A DNA stretch of 7,067 bases from HO2-45-11b sp964450915. GTDB lineage: Bacteria > Patescibacteriota > Andersenbacteria > UBA10190. The position numbers and the translations under genes are program-made. Of this stretch, positions 1 to 6,997 are shown in pieces. Every line of letters begins with the position of its first letter. Positions within the stretch are counted from its first letter, which is position 1. Location of the stretch: the NCBI GenBank assembly GCA_964450915.1, contig CAYVFG010000026.1, positions 1 to 7,067 of the forward strand, in the 5' to 3' direction. The notes beneath the pieces were generated by a model that ran no database searches, had not been told where the DNA came from, and saw only the letters and a list, made by a program, of their open reading frames with translations.

Positions 1-223
1 ACACATACGGCAAAATTGATTCGGCAGCCTTGCGCAGCACCCATGATGAAACGCACAAAAAGACTATTTCAGCATCGCGCAGAACGCTTTCAAGCGGTTG
101 CATGTCAGGAACTTTCGCAGAATCGGTATCCCACATTGCAATTTCAATGCCCTTCTTGGATTCCACTATTCCCGCAATCGCCTGTCCAAAATTCCCGGCC
201 CCAATAATAGCTATCTTGTGCAT
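1..223 (-). CDS. NAD-binding dehydrogenase, glycerol-3-phosphate dehydrogenase (GpsA)-like, N-terminal part only
   Basis: The reading frame starts at an ATG at 223 and stays open for 74 codons to the window edge, so the C-terminus lies outside. The start (MHKIAIIGAGNFG) is a Rossmann fold: a beta strand followed by the GxGxxG dinucleotide loop at residues 8-13. An aspartate (D32) at the end of the second strand suggests NAD rather than NADP. A later strand, EIVFLCVSSWVLR, resembles the V-P-S-x-x-L-R segment of GpsA-type glycerol-3-phosphate dehydrogenases, which interconvert dihydroxyacetone phosphate and glycerol 3-phosphate for phospholipid synthesis. It sits nearer the N-terminus than in typical GpsA, so this is a compact relative, or another member of the 6-phosphogluconate dehydrogenase-like superfamily such as a prephenate dehydrogenase or pyrroline-5-carboxylate reductase. 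The catalytic domain is not visible, so the substrate cannot be settled. An in-frame ATG at 232 would add three residues. Neither start has a Shine-Dalgarno sequence. Confidence 0.65.
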   Translation of the reverse strand, partial: MHKIAIIGAGNFGQAIAGIVESKKGIEIAMWDTDSAKVPDMQPLESVLRDAEIVFLCVSSWVLRKAAESILPYV

Positions 224-243
224 ATATTGCATACTACTATAAA
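216..243 (+). promoter_or_regulatory. Candidate promoter for the VKOR-DsbA unit
   Basis: A TATAAA at 238-243 matches five of six bases of the -10 consensus. A weak -35 candidate, TTGTGC at 216-221, lies 16 bases upstream. Initiation about seven bases after the -10 would fall right at the ATG at 252, giving a leaderless or nearly leaderless mRNA. This agrees with the lack of a Shine-Dalgarno sequence there. The opposite strand carries an overlapping -10-like TATAGT (241-236) that could serve the divergent dehydrogenase gene, but I see no matching -35 for it. This is inferred from motif resemblance only; the -35 match is poor. Confidence 0.3.
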
Positions 244-251
244 CTACCAAC

Positions 252-665
252 ATGCATAAAGGATTTGTAACAGTAGCATTTTTGGGTCTTGTAGTTGCAG
301 GGTACTTGTTTATTACCTACACATCCCCCATCCCCATTACCTGCATTGCAGGTGAAGGCTGTAAAACAGTCCAAGCAAGCCACTTCTCCTCATTCTTCGG
401 TATTCCAACGCCAGCGTATGGCATCATCTACTACCTTGCTCTTGGCATTTTTGGCGCATTATGGCAAAAGAACTCCTCAAAACTCTTTAATCTTGCCCTA
501 ACGATACTTACTTCCAGCGGGCTTGCGATATCAATATTTTTATCCTATCTCGAGGCTTTTGTTGTGCACGCCTGGTGCTCCTGGTGCGTTACCAGCGCAA
601 TTCTCACCGTAGTTGCATTCATTATAAATTGGCGTGTAGTATCAAATCATGACACTCACATCTGA
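252..665 (+). CDS. VKOR-family membrane thiol oxidoreductase (DsbB-like)
   Basis: This 137-residue integral membrane protein belongs to the vitamin K epoxide reductase family. In bacteria these proteins reoxidise DsbA-type proteins and pass the electrons to a membrane quinone. It has exactly four cysteines, and all fall at family positions. C31 and C37 form the loop pair, with the five-residue spacing seen in the cyanobacterial enzyme. C109-S-W-C112 is the CxxC site beside the quinone pocket. The segment FGIPTPAYGI (residues 49-58) is the conserved stretch after the loop cysteines. Hydrophobic helices lie near residues 5-23, 54-71, 78-99 and 109-126. The thioredoxin domain that is fused to VKOR in some bacteria is absent here and is encoded by the next gene, which overlaps by 17 bases. 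The ATG start has no Shine-Dalgarno sequence. I am confident of the family; the partner is inferred from the overlap. Confidence 0.92.
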   Translation: MHKGFVTVAFLGLVVAGYLFITYTSPIPITCIAGEGCKTVQASHFSSFFGIPTPAYGIIYYLALGIFGALWQKNSSKLFNLALTILTSSGLAISIFLSYLEAFVVHAWCSWCVTSAILTVVAFIINWRVVSNHDTHI

Positions 666-1299
666 TGCAAAATTCGTAATTGGTATTTTAGTTGCCACAT
701 GCCTCGTTATCGGCGTTGGAGCATGGGTTACCCAACTAAAATCTAAACCCGCGGCTGCGCATGTAGTACCGGCAAATCTCGTCGATCGTTTAGTTCGATC
801 CGACTCAGCATCGCAAGGGTCTGCAGACGCTAAGGTTACCGTCGTTGAATTTGGCGATTTCCAGTGTCCCGCATGCGGATCCCTCTATCCGGCATTCAAG
901 CAAGCAATGCAAGATAATAAAGATAAGTCTGTTCGCTTTGTATTTAGAAACTATCCGCTCCCGCAACACGAATTTGCACCGCTTGCAGCAGAAGCGTCAT
1001 TATACGCGCTTGCTCAAAATAAATTCTGGGAATTTCACGATACCTTATTCGAGCATCAAGATAACTTGACGCAGGCTGATTTAGAAAACTATGCAAAACA
1101 AATAGGGTTTAATGCGGACGATTTCAAACATGCACTCGATAATCACACGTATAAAGGAATCGTTGATCGGGATAAAGCAGACGGCGCAGAACTTTCGCTT
1201 GACCATACTCCAACGGTCTTTATTAATGACACCGAATATACGGGCAATTATTCTGCAACAGAACTTGAGTCCGCAATCGACGCCGCTCTGGCAAAATAA
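649..1299 (+). CDS. Membrane-anchored DsbA-like thiol oxidoreductase (thioredoxin fold)
   Basis: This is a 216-residue protein that likely puts disulfide bonds into exported proteins outside the membrane. Residues 9-27 form one hydrophobic helix that looks like an uncleaved signal anchor. A linker of about 35 residues leads to a DsbA/Thioredoxin_4-type domain from about residue 60. The strand VTVVEFGDFQ is followed by the active site C73-P-A-C76. A helical insert comes next, then T187-P188-T189, where P188 is the expected cis-proline facing the active site. The only other cysteine, C18, lies in the membrane helix. CPAC differs from the CPHC of E. coli DsbA but is common in this wider family, so oxidase rather than isomerase activity is inferred from the overlapping VKOR gene. 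No Shine-Dalgarno sequence precedes the start, which lies inside the upstream gene, so translational coupling is likely. Its stop is three bases from that of the convergent neighbour. Confidence 0.92.
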   Translation: MTLTSDAKFVIGILVATCLVIGVGAWVTQLKSKPAAAHVVPANLVDRLVRSDSASQGSADAKVTVVEFGDFQCPACGSLYPAFKQAMQDNKDKSVRFVFRNYPLPQHEFAPLAAEASLYALAQNKFWEFHDTLFEHQDNLTQADLENYAKQIGFNADDFKHALDNHTYKGIVDRDKADGAELSLDHTPTVFINDTEYTGNYSATELESAIDAALAK

Positions 1300-1302
1300 T
1301 CA

Positions 1303-3426
1303 TTACCGTATCTCCACCACGTACGCCTTACCGTCGGTGAAGAATGTGTCGCCGGTGAAATTTTTCCCGAGCGTCGGCTGAACGAATTGCACGCTGGTAT
1401 ACGACAGGCTACTTCCTCCGCTTACTAAATCGTGCAGCAATACACCTCGTTCGTTATCCACGTTCGGATCAATTGCATGGGTAGCAAACACCCATTTTAA
1501 ATGAATATCCAGGCTGGCAACCCCTACATATACCCTGTCTCCGGAATCGGTAACATACGCCGTTCGCCAGAATCGCGCATGATTGCGAGACTTAATATTG
1601 TCAGCAGAAGTAGGCTTTTCGAATGCAAAGTCATTCACTTCTTGATTCCAAAACGACGGCGTGATGGGAGCCGTAGGATAGGGCTTTCCCGTTACGCCGG
1701 CAACAAGCAAATCTATCATTGTTCGGGCACTTAACTGTTGTGCCGGATACCACCCCGCCTTCGTAAATGCTGATACAAACGCTGATTCGCTCGGAGCGGT
1801 AACAATAAATGCAATCGGCTCCTGACGATTTCCTCGCAACGTTTCCGTATACTGCGGAGACCCGTCAGAAAATATATCCAGGGCGTTCTTAGTGGTAGTA
1901 GAAGTTGTCTCAAACACTGGAGGCGCGAGCAATAGATCATCGATTGCATCATGGCCTACTGCAATAAAATATACCGCAAATGCGATAATGCACGCTCCCG
2001 TTCCCGCTAGCGCGAACGGATGCGACTGAACGCGAACGGCAACTGCATGATTCGGCTTTTTATGAGACATCCACTCAGATAAGCTGATACCCACAATAAG
2101 CCACAACAAGCCCATTAAGTATCCGCCCCATACGTCCGAGAAATAATGCACGCCTACATATAAACGAGACAATCCGATAAGAAAAATAACGGCGAGGCCG
2201 AAAAATGTTATATATATCTTGTTTCTCCATCTGCGGGCATACCGCACTGCTATGTAGGCAAGAAACCCATAAAGCGCTACAGCAAAAATTGAGTGCCCGC
2301 TCGGAAACGAAAAAGACTGCTCAGTGTACACCGCAACCCCCACGGGGCGGGGGCGATGCAACTCAAATTTGCCGATAAGCCCTACAATTTGACTCCCGAT
2401 AACTGCGATCCATAAAGGGATGATAAAACGTTCTTTTCGCCACAAAAATAATACGGCAGATGCGCACACAAGGGTGCCCGCAGCTACCACCCAGTTCCCG
2501 AGCATGGTGACCCACAAGAAAAACGTGGTGGCCGGCCCGGAGCGAAACGCATACAATAAATTCTCAACCCGAACGTCTGCACCCGACAGTACTGTCGACG
2601 TAACGAGACTCTGCACGATTCCAAAAAATTCAAGTAATGCGCCCACAAACGCAATAACAAGCAACGTAAACGGCATTCCCCAAAAGGAATCTGTCCTGCT
2701 CCTATCCTTCAAAAATCGAGATGTGCGCGGATGATGTTGAGCCCAAAGCACAACATCATGATTCGTAATAACGGCATGCAGCACAGATAGCCATATCGAT
2801 TGCGCAAAGCGATATATGCGCTTAGCGCGTCGGGCCGTAAATCTTGCCAAATACCACACACCAATAATAAAGAGTCCGGCAACCAAGATAAACAACCCCG
2901 CACGAGTCGACCATTTTTCTGCGACGCGCCATGCCGCACCGAAAAAGTACCCCGTATACACATGAGCTGCCGACCACCCGATTGCGCTTACAACATTCCA
3001 AATGAAAAATTGCCTTGTATCCATTTTGAACATTCCGGCAATATATGGAATAAACGACCGAATTCCACTAATAAACCTTCCCAAAAACACGCTGTAATAC
3101 CCATGCTTCTTGAAAAATTGTTCGCCTCGCGCCAAGTGCTTCGTATGAAAAATACGATTCGTATCGGAAAATATTGACGTTCCGTATCTCCCCCAAAAAA
3201 AGCTCACCGCATCACCAATAATCGCGCCTACGATACAAATAATAGTTAACACGAGCGGATGTATTTCCCCTTTTGAGGCGATAAATCCGAGCAGTGTTAC
3301 CACAATAGAACCAGGGACAACAAAGCCCACAAATGCCACTGCTTCAAGCAGCGACGCCAAAAACCCTACAAGATACCCCCAGTATCCGATATGTTCGATG
3401 TATGAGAAAAGTTGATCAACCCACAT
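1303..3426 (-). CDS. Bifunctional DedA family / PAP2 phosphatase protein with LssY C-terminal domain
   Basis: A large polytopic membrane protein made of three fused domains. I chose the ATG at 3426 (707 aa); a TTG at 3435 would add three residues, and neither start has a Shine-Dalgarno sequence. Numbering below is from the TTG. Residues about 10-200 are a DedA/SNARE-associated domain, with VPG at 40-42 and the GRF-x-x-G-x-R motif at 119-126; this family includes lipid transporters (flippases). Residues about 255-455 are a PAP2 lipid phosphatase with the whole catalytic signature: K356-x6-R363-P364, P378-S-G-H381, S423-R424-x5-H430-x3-D434. This predicts removal of phosphate from a lipid such as undecaprenyl diphosphate or phosphatidate; the exact substrate is unknown. 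After one more helix (475-493), residues about 535-670 form an LssY_C domain, with a SRNHARFW segment (616-623) and HAIDPNVDNERG (653-664), of unknown role. It is the last gene of the minus-strand cluster. Confidence 0.92.
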   Translation of the reverse strand: MWVDQLFSYIEHIGYWGYLVGFLASLLEAVAFVGFVVPGSIVVTLLGFIASKGEIHPLVLTIICIVGAIIGDAVSFFWGRYGTSIFSDTNRIFHTKHLARGEQFFKKHGYYSVFLGRFISGIRSFIPYIAGMFKMDTRQFFIWNVVSAIGWSAAHVYTGYFFGAAWRVAEKWSTRAGLFILVAGLFIIGVWYLARFTARRAKRIYRFAQSIWLSVLHAVITNHDVVLWAQHHPRTSRFLKDRSRTDSFWGMPFTLLVIAFVGALLEFFGIVQSLVTSTVLSGADVRVENLLYAFRSGPATTFFLWVTMLGNWVVAAGTLVCASAVLFLWRKERFIIPLWIAVIGSQIVGLIGKFELHRPRPVGVAVYTEQSFSFPSGHSIFAVALYGFLAYIAVRYARRWRNKIYITFFGLAVIFLIGLSRLYVGVHYFSDVWGGYLMGLLWLIVGISLSEWMSHKKPNHAVAVRVQSHPFALAGTGACIIAFAVYFIAVGHDAIDDLLLAPPVFETTSTTTKNALDIFSDGSPQYTETLRGNRQEPIAFIVTAPSESAFVSAFTKAGWYPAQQLSARTMIDLLVAGVTGKPYPTAPITPSFWNQEVNDFAFEKPTSADNIKSRNHARFWRTAYVTDSGDRVYVGVASLDIHLKWVFATHAIDPNVDNERGVLLHDLVSGGSSLSYTSVQFVQPTLGKNFTGDTFFTDGKAYVVEIR

Positions 3427-3440
3427 AGGGTGCAAGCTAT

Positions 3441-4016
3441 CTATTTTACTTGAATTGTCGGACTAATCACTGCGGATGCGGCCGCACATTCCTGATCTCC
3501 GCTCGCGCACGATCTGGTAAATACCAGCCAATTATCGTTCATAGCAGCGGACACGAGCGTCCCTGCTGCATCCGGGCAAGAGAAAAAGTCTTCCTGTATT
3601 GCAGGGAAGTTTTTATACCCCAATAAATTTGGCATTAATACTATTTGGAACGATCCAAAAGAGTACACAGTTTCCGGCAACTTTTTCATCGTGCTTGCCA
3701 TTTCAGGAAAATACGACGCAGGACGATACTTCGGACCGCACGCCTTATAATGCGCAAGAATATAATCCGCATCTTTTGCAGGGCTTACTGCATGCTGGGT
3801 AACAGTTCCAGTTAAATTCCCCGTGGAAAACTGAAACGGCACAGATGCATCTTTTGAAAATATCGCCCCAGCGTCTTGCGCAGCATTAATCACCGGATGT
3901 TTTGCAGTATTTTTTACAGATGCAGTTCCATTGCCGGATCGCAAAGATGCGAACAGCATCCCAGCACCGATCAGCGCAAGCAAGAGGATAGCTATCTTAA
4001 AGATGGGCTTTTTCAT
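3441..4016 (-). CDS. Signal-anchored exported protein of unknown function, four cysteines
   Basis: I do not recognise this 191-residue protein. It starts MKKPIFKIAI and has one hydrophobic stretch at residues 5-24, which reads as a signal peptide or membrane anchor. There is no lipobox cysteine, so it is not a typical lipoprotein. The rest is soluble, with no obvious repeats or catalytic motif. It contains four cysteines (C93, C147, C170, C177), all beyond the hydrophobic segment and so probably outside the cell membrane. Their even number is compatible with two disulfides, with C170 and C177 a likely local pair. It begins 12 bases after the DUF1003 stop and ends 14 bases before the ATG of the DedA-PAP2 gene, so it very probably shares their transcript. 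Unlike its neighbours it has a clear ribosome binding site. Coding status is supported by length, start, spacing and signal sequence; the function is open. Confidence 0.8.
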   Translation of the reverse strand: MKKPIFKIAILLLALIGAGMLFASLRSGNGTASVKNTAKHPVINAAQDAGAIFSKDASVPFQFSTGNLTGTVTQHAVSPAKDADYILAHYKACGPKYRPASYFPEMASTMKKLPETVYSFGSFQIVLMPNLLGYKNFPAIQEDFFSCPDAAGTLVSAAMNDNWLVFTRSCASGDQECAAASAVISPTIQVK

Positions 4017-4024
4017 ACCGTAAG

Positions 4025-4030
4025 CACCTT
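4025..4030 (-). promoter_or_regulatory. Shine-Dalgarno site of the unknown four-cysteine gene
   Basis: On the minus strand AAGGTG lies eight bases before the ATG at 4016, one mismatch from AAGGAG. It overlaps the TAA stop of the upstream DUF1003 gene (TAAGGTG), a layout that suits a ribosome ending one gene and restarting on the next. It supports the chosen start and is the only convincing site of its kind before any start in the window. Confidence 0.6.
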
Positions 4031-4472
4031 ACTGTGACTGCCTTGATTCGTCAAGGCGACGCAATATTTCAAGTATCAAATTATTTTGTTTCTTCATATT
4101 CGCAAGCAATTCCTTAATCTCTCTCTCGGCCTGCACATTCAATTCAAAATCCGCTTCAGCTCTCGCTTCTGCGTGCCTGCTCTGCAGATTCTGGCCAACC
4201 ATAATGAGGGGCAACAATATCAACTGCAGCACGTTCGATATAAACAGCCACAATATGAATCCTGGAAACGGGTCGAATCGGAATTCTTTCGGCGCATAGG
4301 TATTCCAAAGTATCCAGCAAATAGTCCATAATGCGACTAAAAAGAAAAACCCCATGCTCCCAACCTTGTCTGTCGTATGCAAAGCCAAGCGCTCTAGTGG
4401 CGACAAGTTTTCATGATGCTCAACATTCACATTGCGCACCCGCGAAATATATTGAAGACCCTTTTCTTCCAT
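4029..4472 (-). CDS. DUF1003 membrane protein
   Basis: A 147-residue protein of the DUF1003 family, whose function is not established. Family features are visible in order: a short N-terminal region, the D35-K-V-G-S-M-G-F segment leading into the first membrane helix (about 41-58), WNT at 56-58, a loop with FDPFP (66-70), a second helix (about 71-93), and the N-L-Q-S-R-H segment at 95-100. The C-terminal tail (about 100-143) is rich in Glu, Ala, Lys and Leu and is probably a long helix or coiled coil, as in relatives; it may mediate oligomers. There are no catalytic motifs; the only cysteine, C52, is in the first helix. It starts 14 bases after the ATPase stop, without a Shine-Dalgarno sequence, so co-expression and a link to the ATPase are likely but inferred. 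Length is typical for the short form of the family. Confidence 0.88.
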   Translation of the reverse strand: MEEKGLQYISRVRNVNVEHHENLSPLERLALHTTDKVGSMGFFFLVALWTICWILWNTYAPKEFRFDPFPGFILWLFISNVLQLILLPLIMVGQNLQSRHAEARAEADFELNVQAEREIKELLANMKKQNNLILEILRRLDESRQSQ

Positions 4473-4486
4473 AGGATGTATGCGGT

Positions 4487-6994
4487 TTAGTATACACCAA
4501 TTTGCCTATACAGTATTTTCTTGGCAACTTCCACGATGCAAGCATATCCGATCATAAGAGCAATAAGCCACGCGATAAATTGAGCCGGAACAGGAACAAA
4601 CGCAAACCATGCCGCAATCGGCGTATACGGTATTGCCGCCCCGAATAGCGCAATGCCAATGGATGTTGTGGCTAATAGCCTGCTGGGAACGCTTTTAAAG
4701 AATGGCACAATGCGAGTCCGGATGCTGAAAATAATAAGCGATTGCGTAACAAGGGATTCAACGAACCACCCCGTTTGGAATAATCCCGCGCCTGCATGGA
4801 ATATGACGAGCAAAATTACAAAAGTCGCAATATCAATAAGCGAGCTGATCGGCCCGAATATAATCATAAATTTTTTAATAAACACGATATCCCACTTTTT
4901 CGGAGTTCTCATGTATTCCTCATCAACGCTGTCGGAGGGCACTGCAAGTTCCGAAAAATCATACAACAAATTATTCAACAAAATCTGCACGGGCAGCATG
5001 GGTAGGAACGGCAGAAACAGCGATGCCCCGGCCATCGAAACCATATTTCCGAAATTAGAACTGGTGCCCATCATTAAATATTTCATAATATTTCCATATG
5101 TTTTGCGGCCTTCTCGCACCCCGTCCAACAGCACACGCAGATCTTTTTTCAGCAAAATAACGTCCGCAGACTCTTTTGCGATATCCACGGCATTGTTTAC
5201 AGAAATTCCAATATCGGCAGTCTTCAGGGAAGGCGCATCGTTAATACCGTCCCCCATGTATCCAACTACGTTTCCGCGCTGCTTGAGCAATAAAATAATT
5301 CTATTTTTTTGAATCGGATTCAATCGGGAGAATATCGTCGTCCTCTCTATGAGCGCCCCGAGCGCCCTGTCATTCATACGATCGATGCCGCTCCCGTTCG
5401 AAATTCCGGAAATTGGCAGCCCCAGCTCTTCGCATACATGGCGCGTCACCAATTCGCCGTCACCCGTTAAAATCTTCACCTCAACCCCATGCTCAGCAAG
5501 CTCTTGCAGCACGCGTTTTGCGGATTTTTTAGGGGGGTCATAAAACGCCATCAAGCCCACATACGTCATCTTCGATTCGTCTTTTTCGGAATATTCTTTC
5601 TTGTGCGCGGCTGCGCGATAAGACACTGCCAGCACTCGGAACCCCTGCGAACTTAATTCGTGAAATCGATCGAGCGCTTGCAGCTTTTCCTTGTGAGAAA
5701 TATCACACACCGACAATATTTCTTCAGGAGCACCTTTTGAAATAATGCAGTTTTTCCCCTTATACTCCACCACAACAGATAATCGCTTGCGGAAAAAATC
5801 GAATGGAATTTCTTGAATTTTTTTATATCCGATATGAGAAACTTCCCCATGATGCAGCACTGCTTCCTCAAGAGGGCTTTTTAATCCAGATTGAAATAAC
5901 GCATTAACATATCCATATAGCAATACTTTTTTGCTTTCTTTTCCTGACGCATCTTCGTATCGCTCTAGTATAATCCTGTTTTCCGTAAGGGTTCCTGTTT
6001 TATCCATACAACATACGTTCATGCTTCCAAAATTTTGAATAGCGGGCAGATACTTCACCACTACATTCTTCTTCGACATACGGAGCGCTCCCCGCGCCAA
6101 ATTGACCGTCATAATAAGCGGCAACAATTCGGGTGTCAGCCCTACTGCGAGCGCCAATGCAAACAGAAACGAATCCAAAATACTATGCCTCAATAACGCA
6201 TTCACAAAAAATACGAATATCACAAGCACGAGCGTCGTTTTCATCAGGAGATATCCGAACGACTTAATTCCCCGCTCAAAATCTGTCTCCGGGCGTTTTT
6301 TTGCAACCTGATCAATAATTTTTCCTAACTCCGTGCCCACTCCCGTTTTCACAACTGCCGCTCTCCCGCTCCCCGATTGCACATGCGTTCCCATAAATAG
6401 CGTATTAACTCGCGCAACATAGTCCACTTGCGTACCTCGAATAGCGCCAACGCGTTTCTCTTGAGGAAATGATTCGCCCGTTAATACGGATTGATCAACC
6501 ATCAGTTCCTGCGTTTCCAAAACGCGAACATCAGCAGGGATAATGTCTCCTGCTGAAAGTAAAATAACGTCGCCTATGACCACATCCGAAAGAGGAACTT
6601 CTTGCTTCTTATGACTGCGCAACACAGTTGCAGTGACAGAAACTTTTTTCTGCAGCAAGTCTACGGCATGCTCCGCATGACGCTCTTGAATTACGTCAAT
6701 GATAACGCTTACCGAAATAATGACGGCGATGATAATAAAATTAGAAAGCTCGCCTAGGTATGCAGATATCAAGCTTGCGCATAACAAAATAAGCACCAGT
6801 GGATTTAATAGCTTTTTCAAAAATTGAATAATAAGCAGATCCTTCTTTCGATGCGCAAACACATTCTTTCCGTATGTTCGCAATCTATGTTGCGCCTCTT
6901 CTTCCGACAGTCCTTTCGGAGAAGATCCGAGCATGCGCAATAATTCCTGTTCCGTTTCCTGCCAATACGCTTCAACTATTCGAATGTCTTTCAT
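4487..6994 (-). CDS. Magnesium-type P-type ATPase (P3B, MgtA/MgtB-like)
   Basis: An 835-residue ATP-driven cation pump of the inner membrane, most like the MgtA/MgtB Mg2+ importers. Motifs in order are the actuator TGES (172-175), the membrane-helix-4 motif GLTPELLP (285-292), the phosphorylation site D331-K-T-G-T-L-T, the nucleotide-site KGAPE (420-424), TGD (510-512) and the hinge GDGINDAP (581-588). The sixth-helix motif NNLLYD (674-679) and the segment RFMIFFGPISS-like KFMIIFGPISS (708-718) are typical of MgtA rather than Ca2+ or K+ pumps. About ten membrane helices are expected, four before and six after the cytoplasmic core. It is shorter than E. coli MgtA, mainly because an N-terminal tail of roughly 36 residues is missing. 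The ATG at 6994 lacks a Shine-Dalgarno sequence and lies three bases after the stop of an upstream reading frame. No Mg2+-sensing leader can fit in that gap. Mg2+ is the likely substrate, though this cannot be proved from motifs alone. Confidence 0.93.
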   Translation of the reverse strand: MKDIRIVEAYWQETEQELLRMLGSSPKGLSEEEAQHRLRTYGKNVFAHRKKDLLIIQFLKKLLNPLVLILLCASLISAYLGELSNFIIIAVIISVSVIIDVIQERHAEHAVDLLQKKVSVTATVLRSHKKQEVPLSDVVIGDVILLSAGDIIPADVRVLETQELMVDQSVLTGESFPQEKRVGAIRGTQVDYVARVNTLFMGTHVQSGSGRAAVVKTGVGTELGKIIDQVAKKRPETDFERGIKSFGYLLMKTTLVLVIFVFFVNALLRHSILDSFLFALALAVGLTPELLPLIMTVNLARGALRMSKKNVVVKYLPAIQNFGSMNVCCMDKTGTLTENRIILERYEDASGKESKKVLLYGYVNALFQSGLKSPLEEAVLHHGEVSHIGYKKIQEIPFDFFRKRLSVVVEYKGKNCIISKGAPEEILSVCDISHKEKLQALDRFHELSSQGFRVLAVSYRAAAHKKEYSEKDESKMTYVGLMAFYDPPKKSAKRVLQELAEHGVEVKILTGDGELVTRHVCEELGLPISGISNGSGIDRMNDRALGALIERTTIFSRLNPIQKNRIILLLKQRGNVVGYMGDGINDAPSLKTADIGISVNNAVDIAKESADVILLKKDLRVLLDGVREGRKTYGNIMKYLMMGTSSNFGNMVSMAGASLFLPFLPMLPVQILLNNLLYDFSELAVPSDSVDEEYMRTPKKWDIVFIKKFMIIFGPISSLIDIATFVILLVIFHAGAGLFQTGWFVESLVTQSLIIFSIRTRIVPFFKSVPSRLLATTSIGIALFGAAIPYTPIAAWFAFVPVPAQFIAWLIALMIGYACIVEVAKKILYRQIGVY

Positions 6995-6997
6995 ACA

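Noticed and set aside
252..1299. VKOR and DsbA-like genes as one frameshifted fusion gene
   Set aside because: Each frame is complete: VKOR ends shortly after its last helix, and the next frame has its own ATG and signal anchor. An overlapping pair explains the 17-base overlap better than a sequencing or natural frameshift.
1328..1365. Possible intrinsic terminator for the VKOR-DsbA transcript: TTACCG pairing with CGGTGA, then five T
   Set aside because: The stem is only six pairs including one G-T, the loop is 19 bases, and the T run follows two extra A residues. All of it lies in coding sequence of the opposite gene, so it is too weak to call.
1731..1952. Minus-strand open frame of 73 codons
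   Set aside because: It is in a different frame within the LssY_C-coding region of the fusion protein. The Arg/Leu-rich composition is typical of an out-of-frame reading.
2336..2358. C/G-rich stretch (CCCCCACGGGGCGGGGGCG) that could fold or form a G-rich structure
   Set aside because: It encodes the conserved H-R-P-R-P region of the PAP2 catalytic motif on the minus strand, so codon choice explains it. There are too few separate G runs for a quadruplex.
2800..3177. Plus-strand open frame of 125 codons
   Set aside because: It is antisense to the DedA part of the fusion protein, where conserved motifs are encoded on the minus strand. Its product is basic and Cys/Pro/Asn-rich, with no recognisable fold.
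4653..5312. Plus-strand open frame of 219 codons
   Set aside because: It lies wholly inside the ATPase gene on the opposite strand, whose motifs are intact over the same bases. Its translation shows no domain and is rich in Ser, Thr, Asn and Ile, as expected of an antisense shadow.
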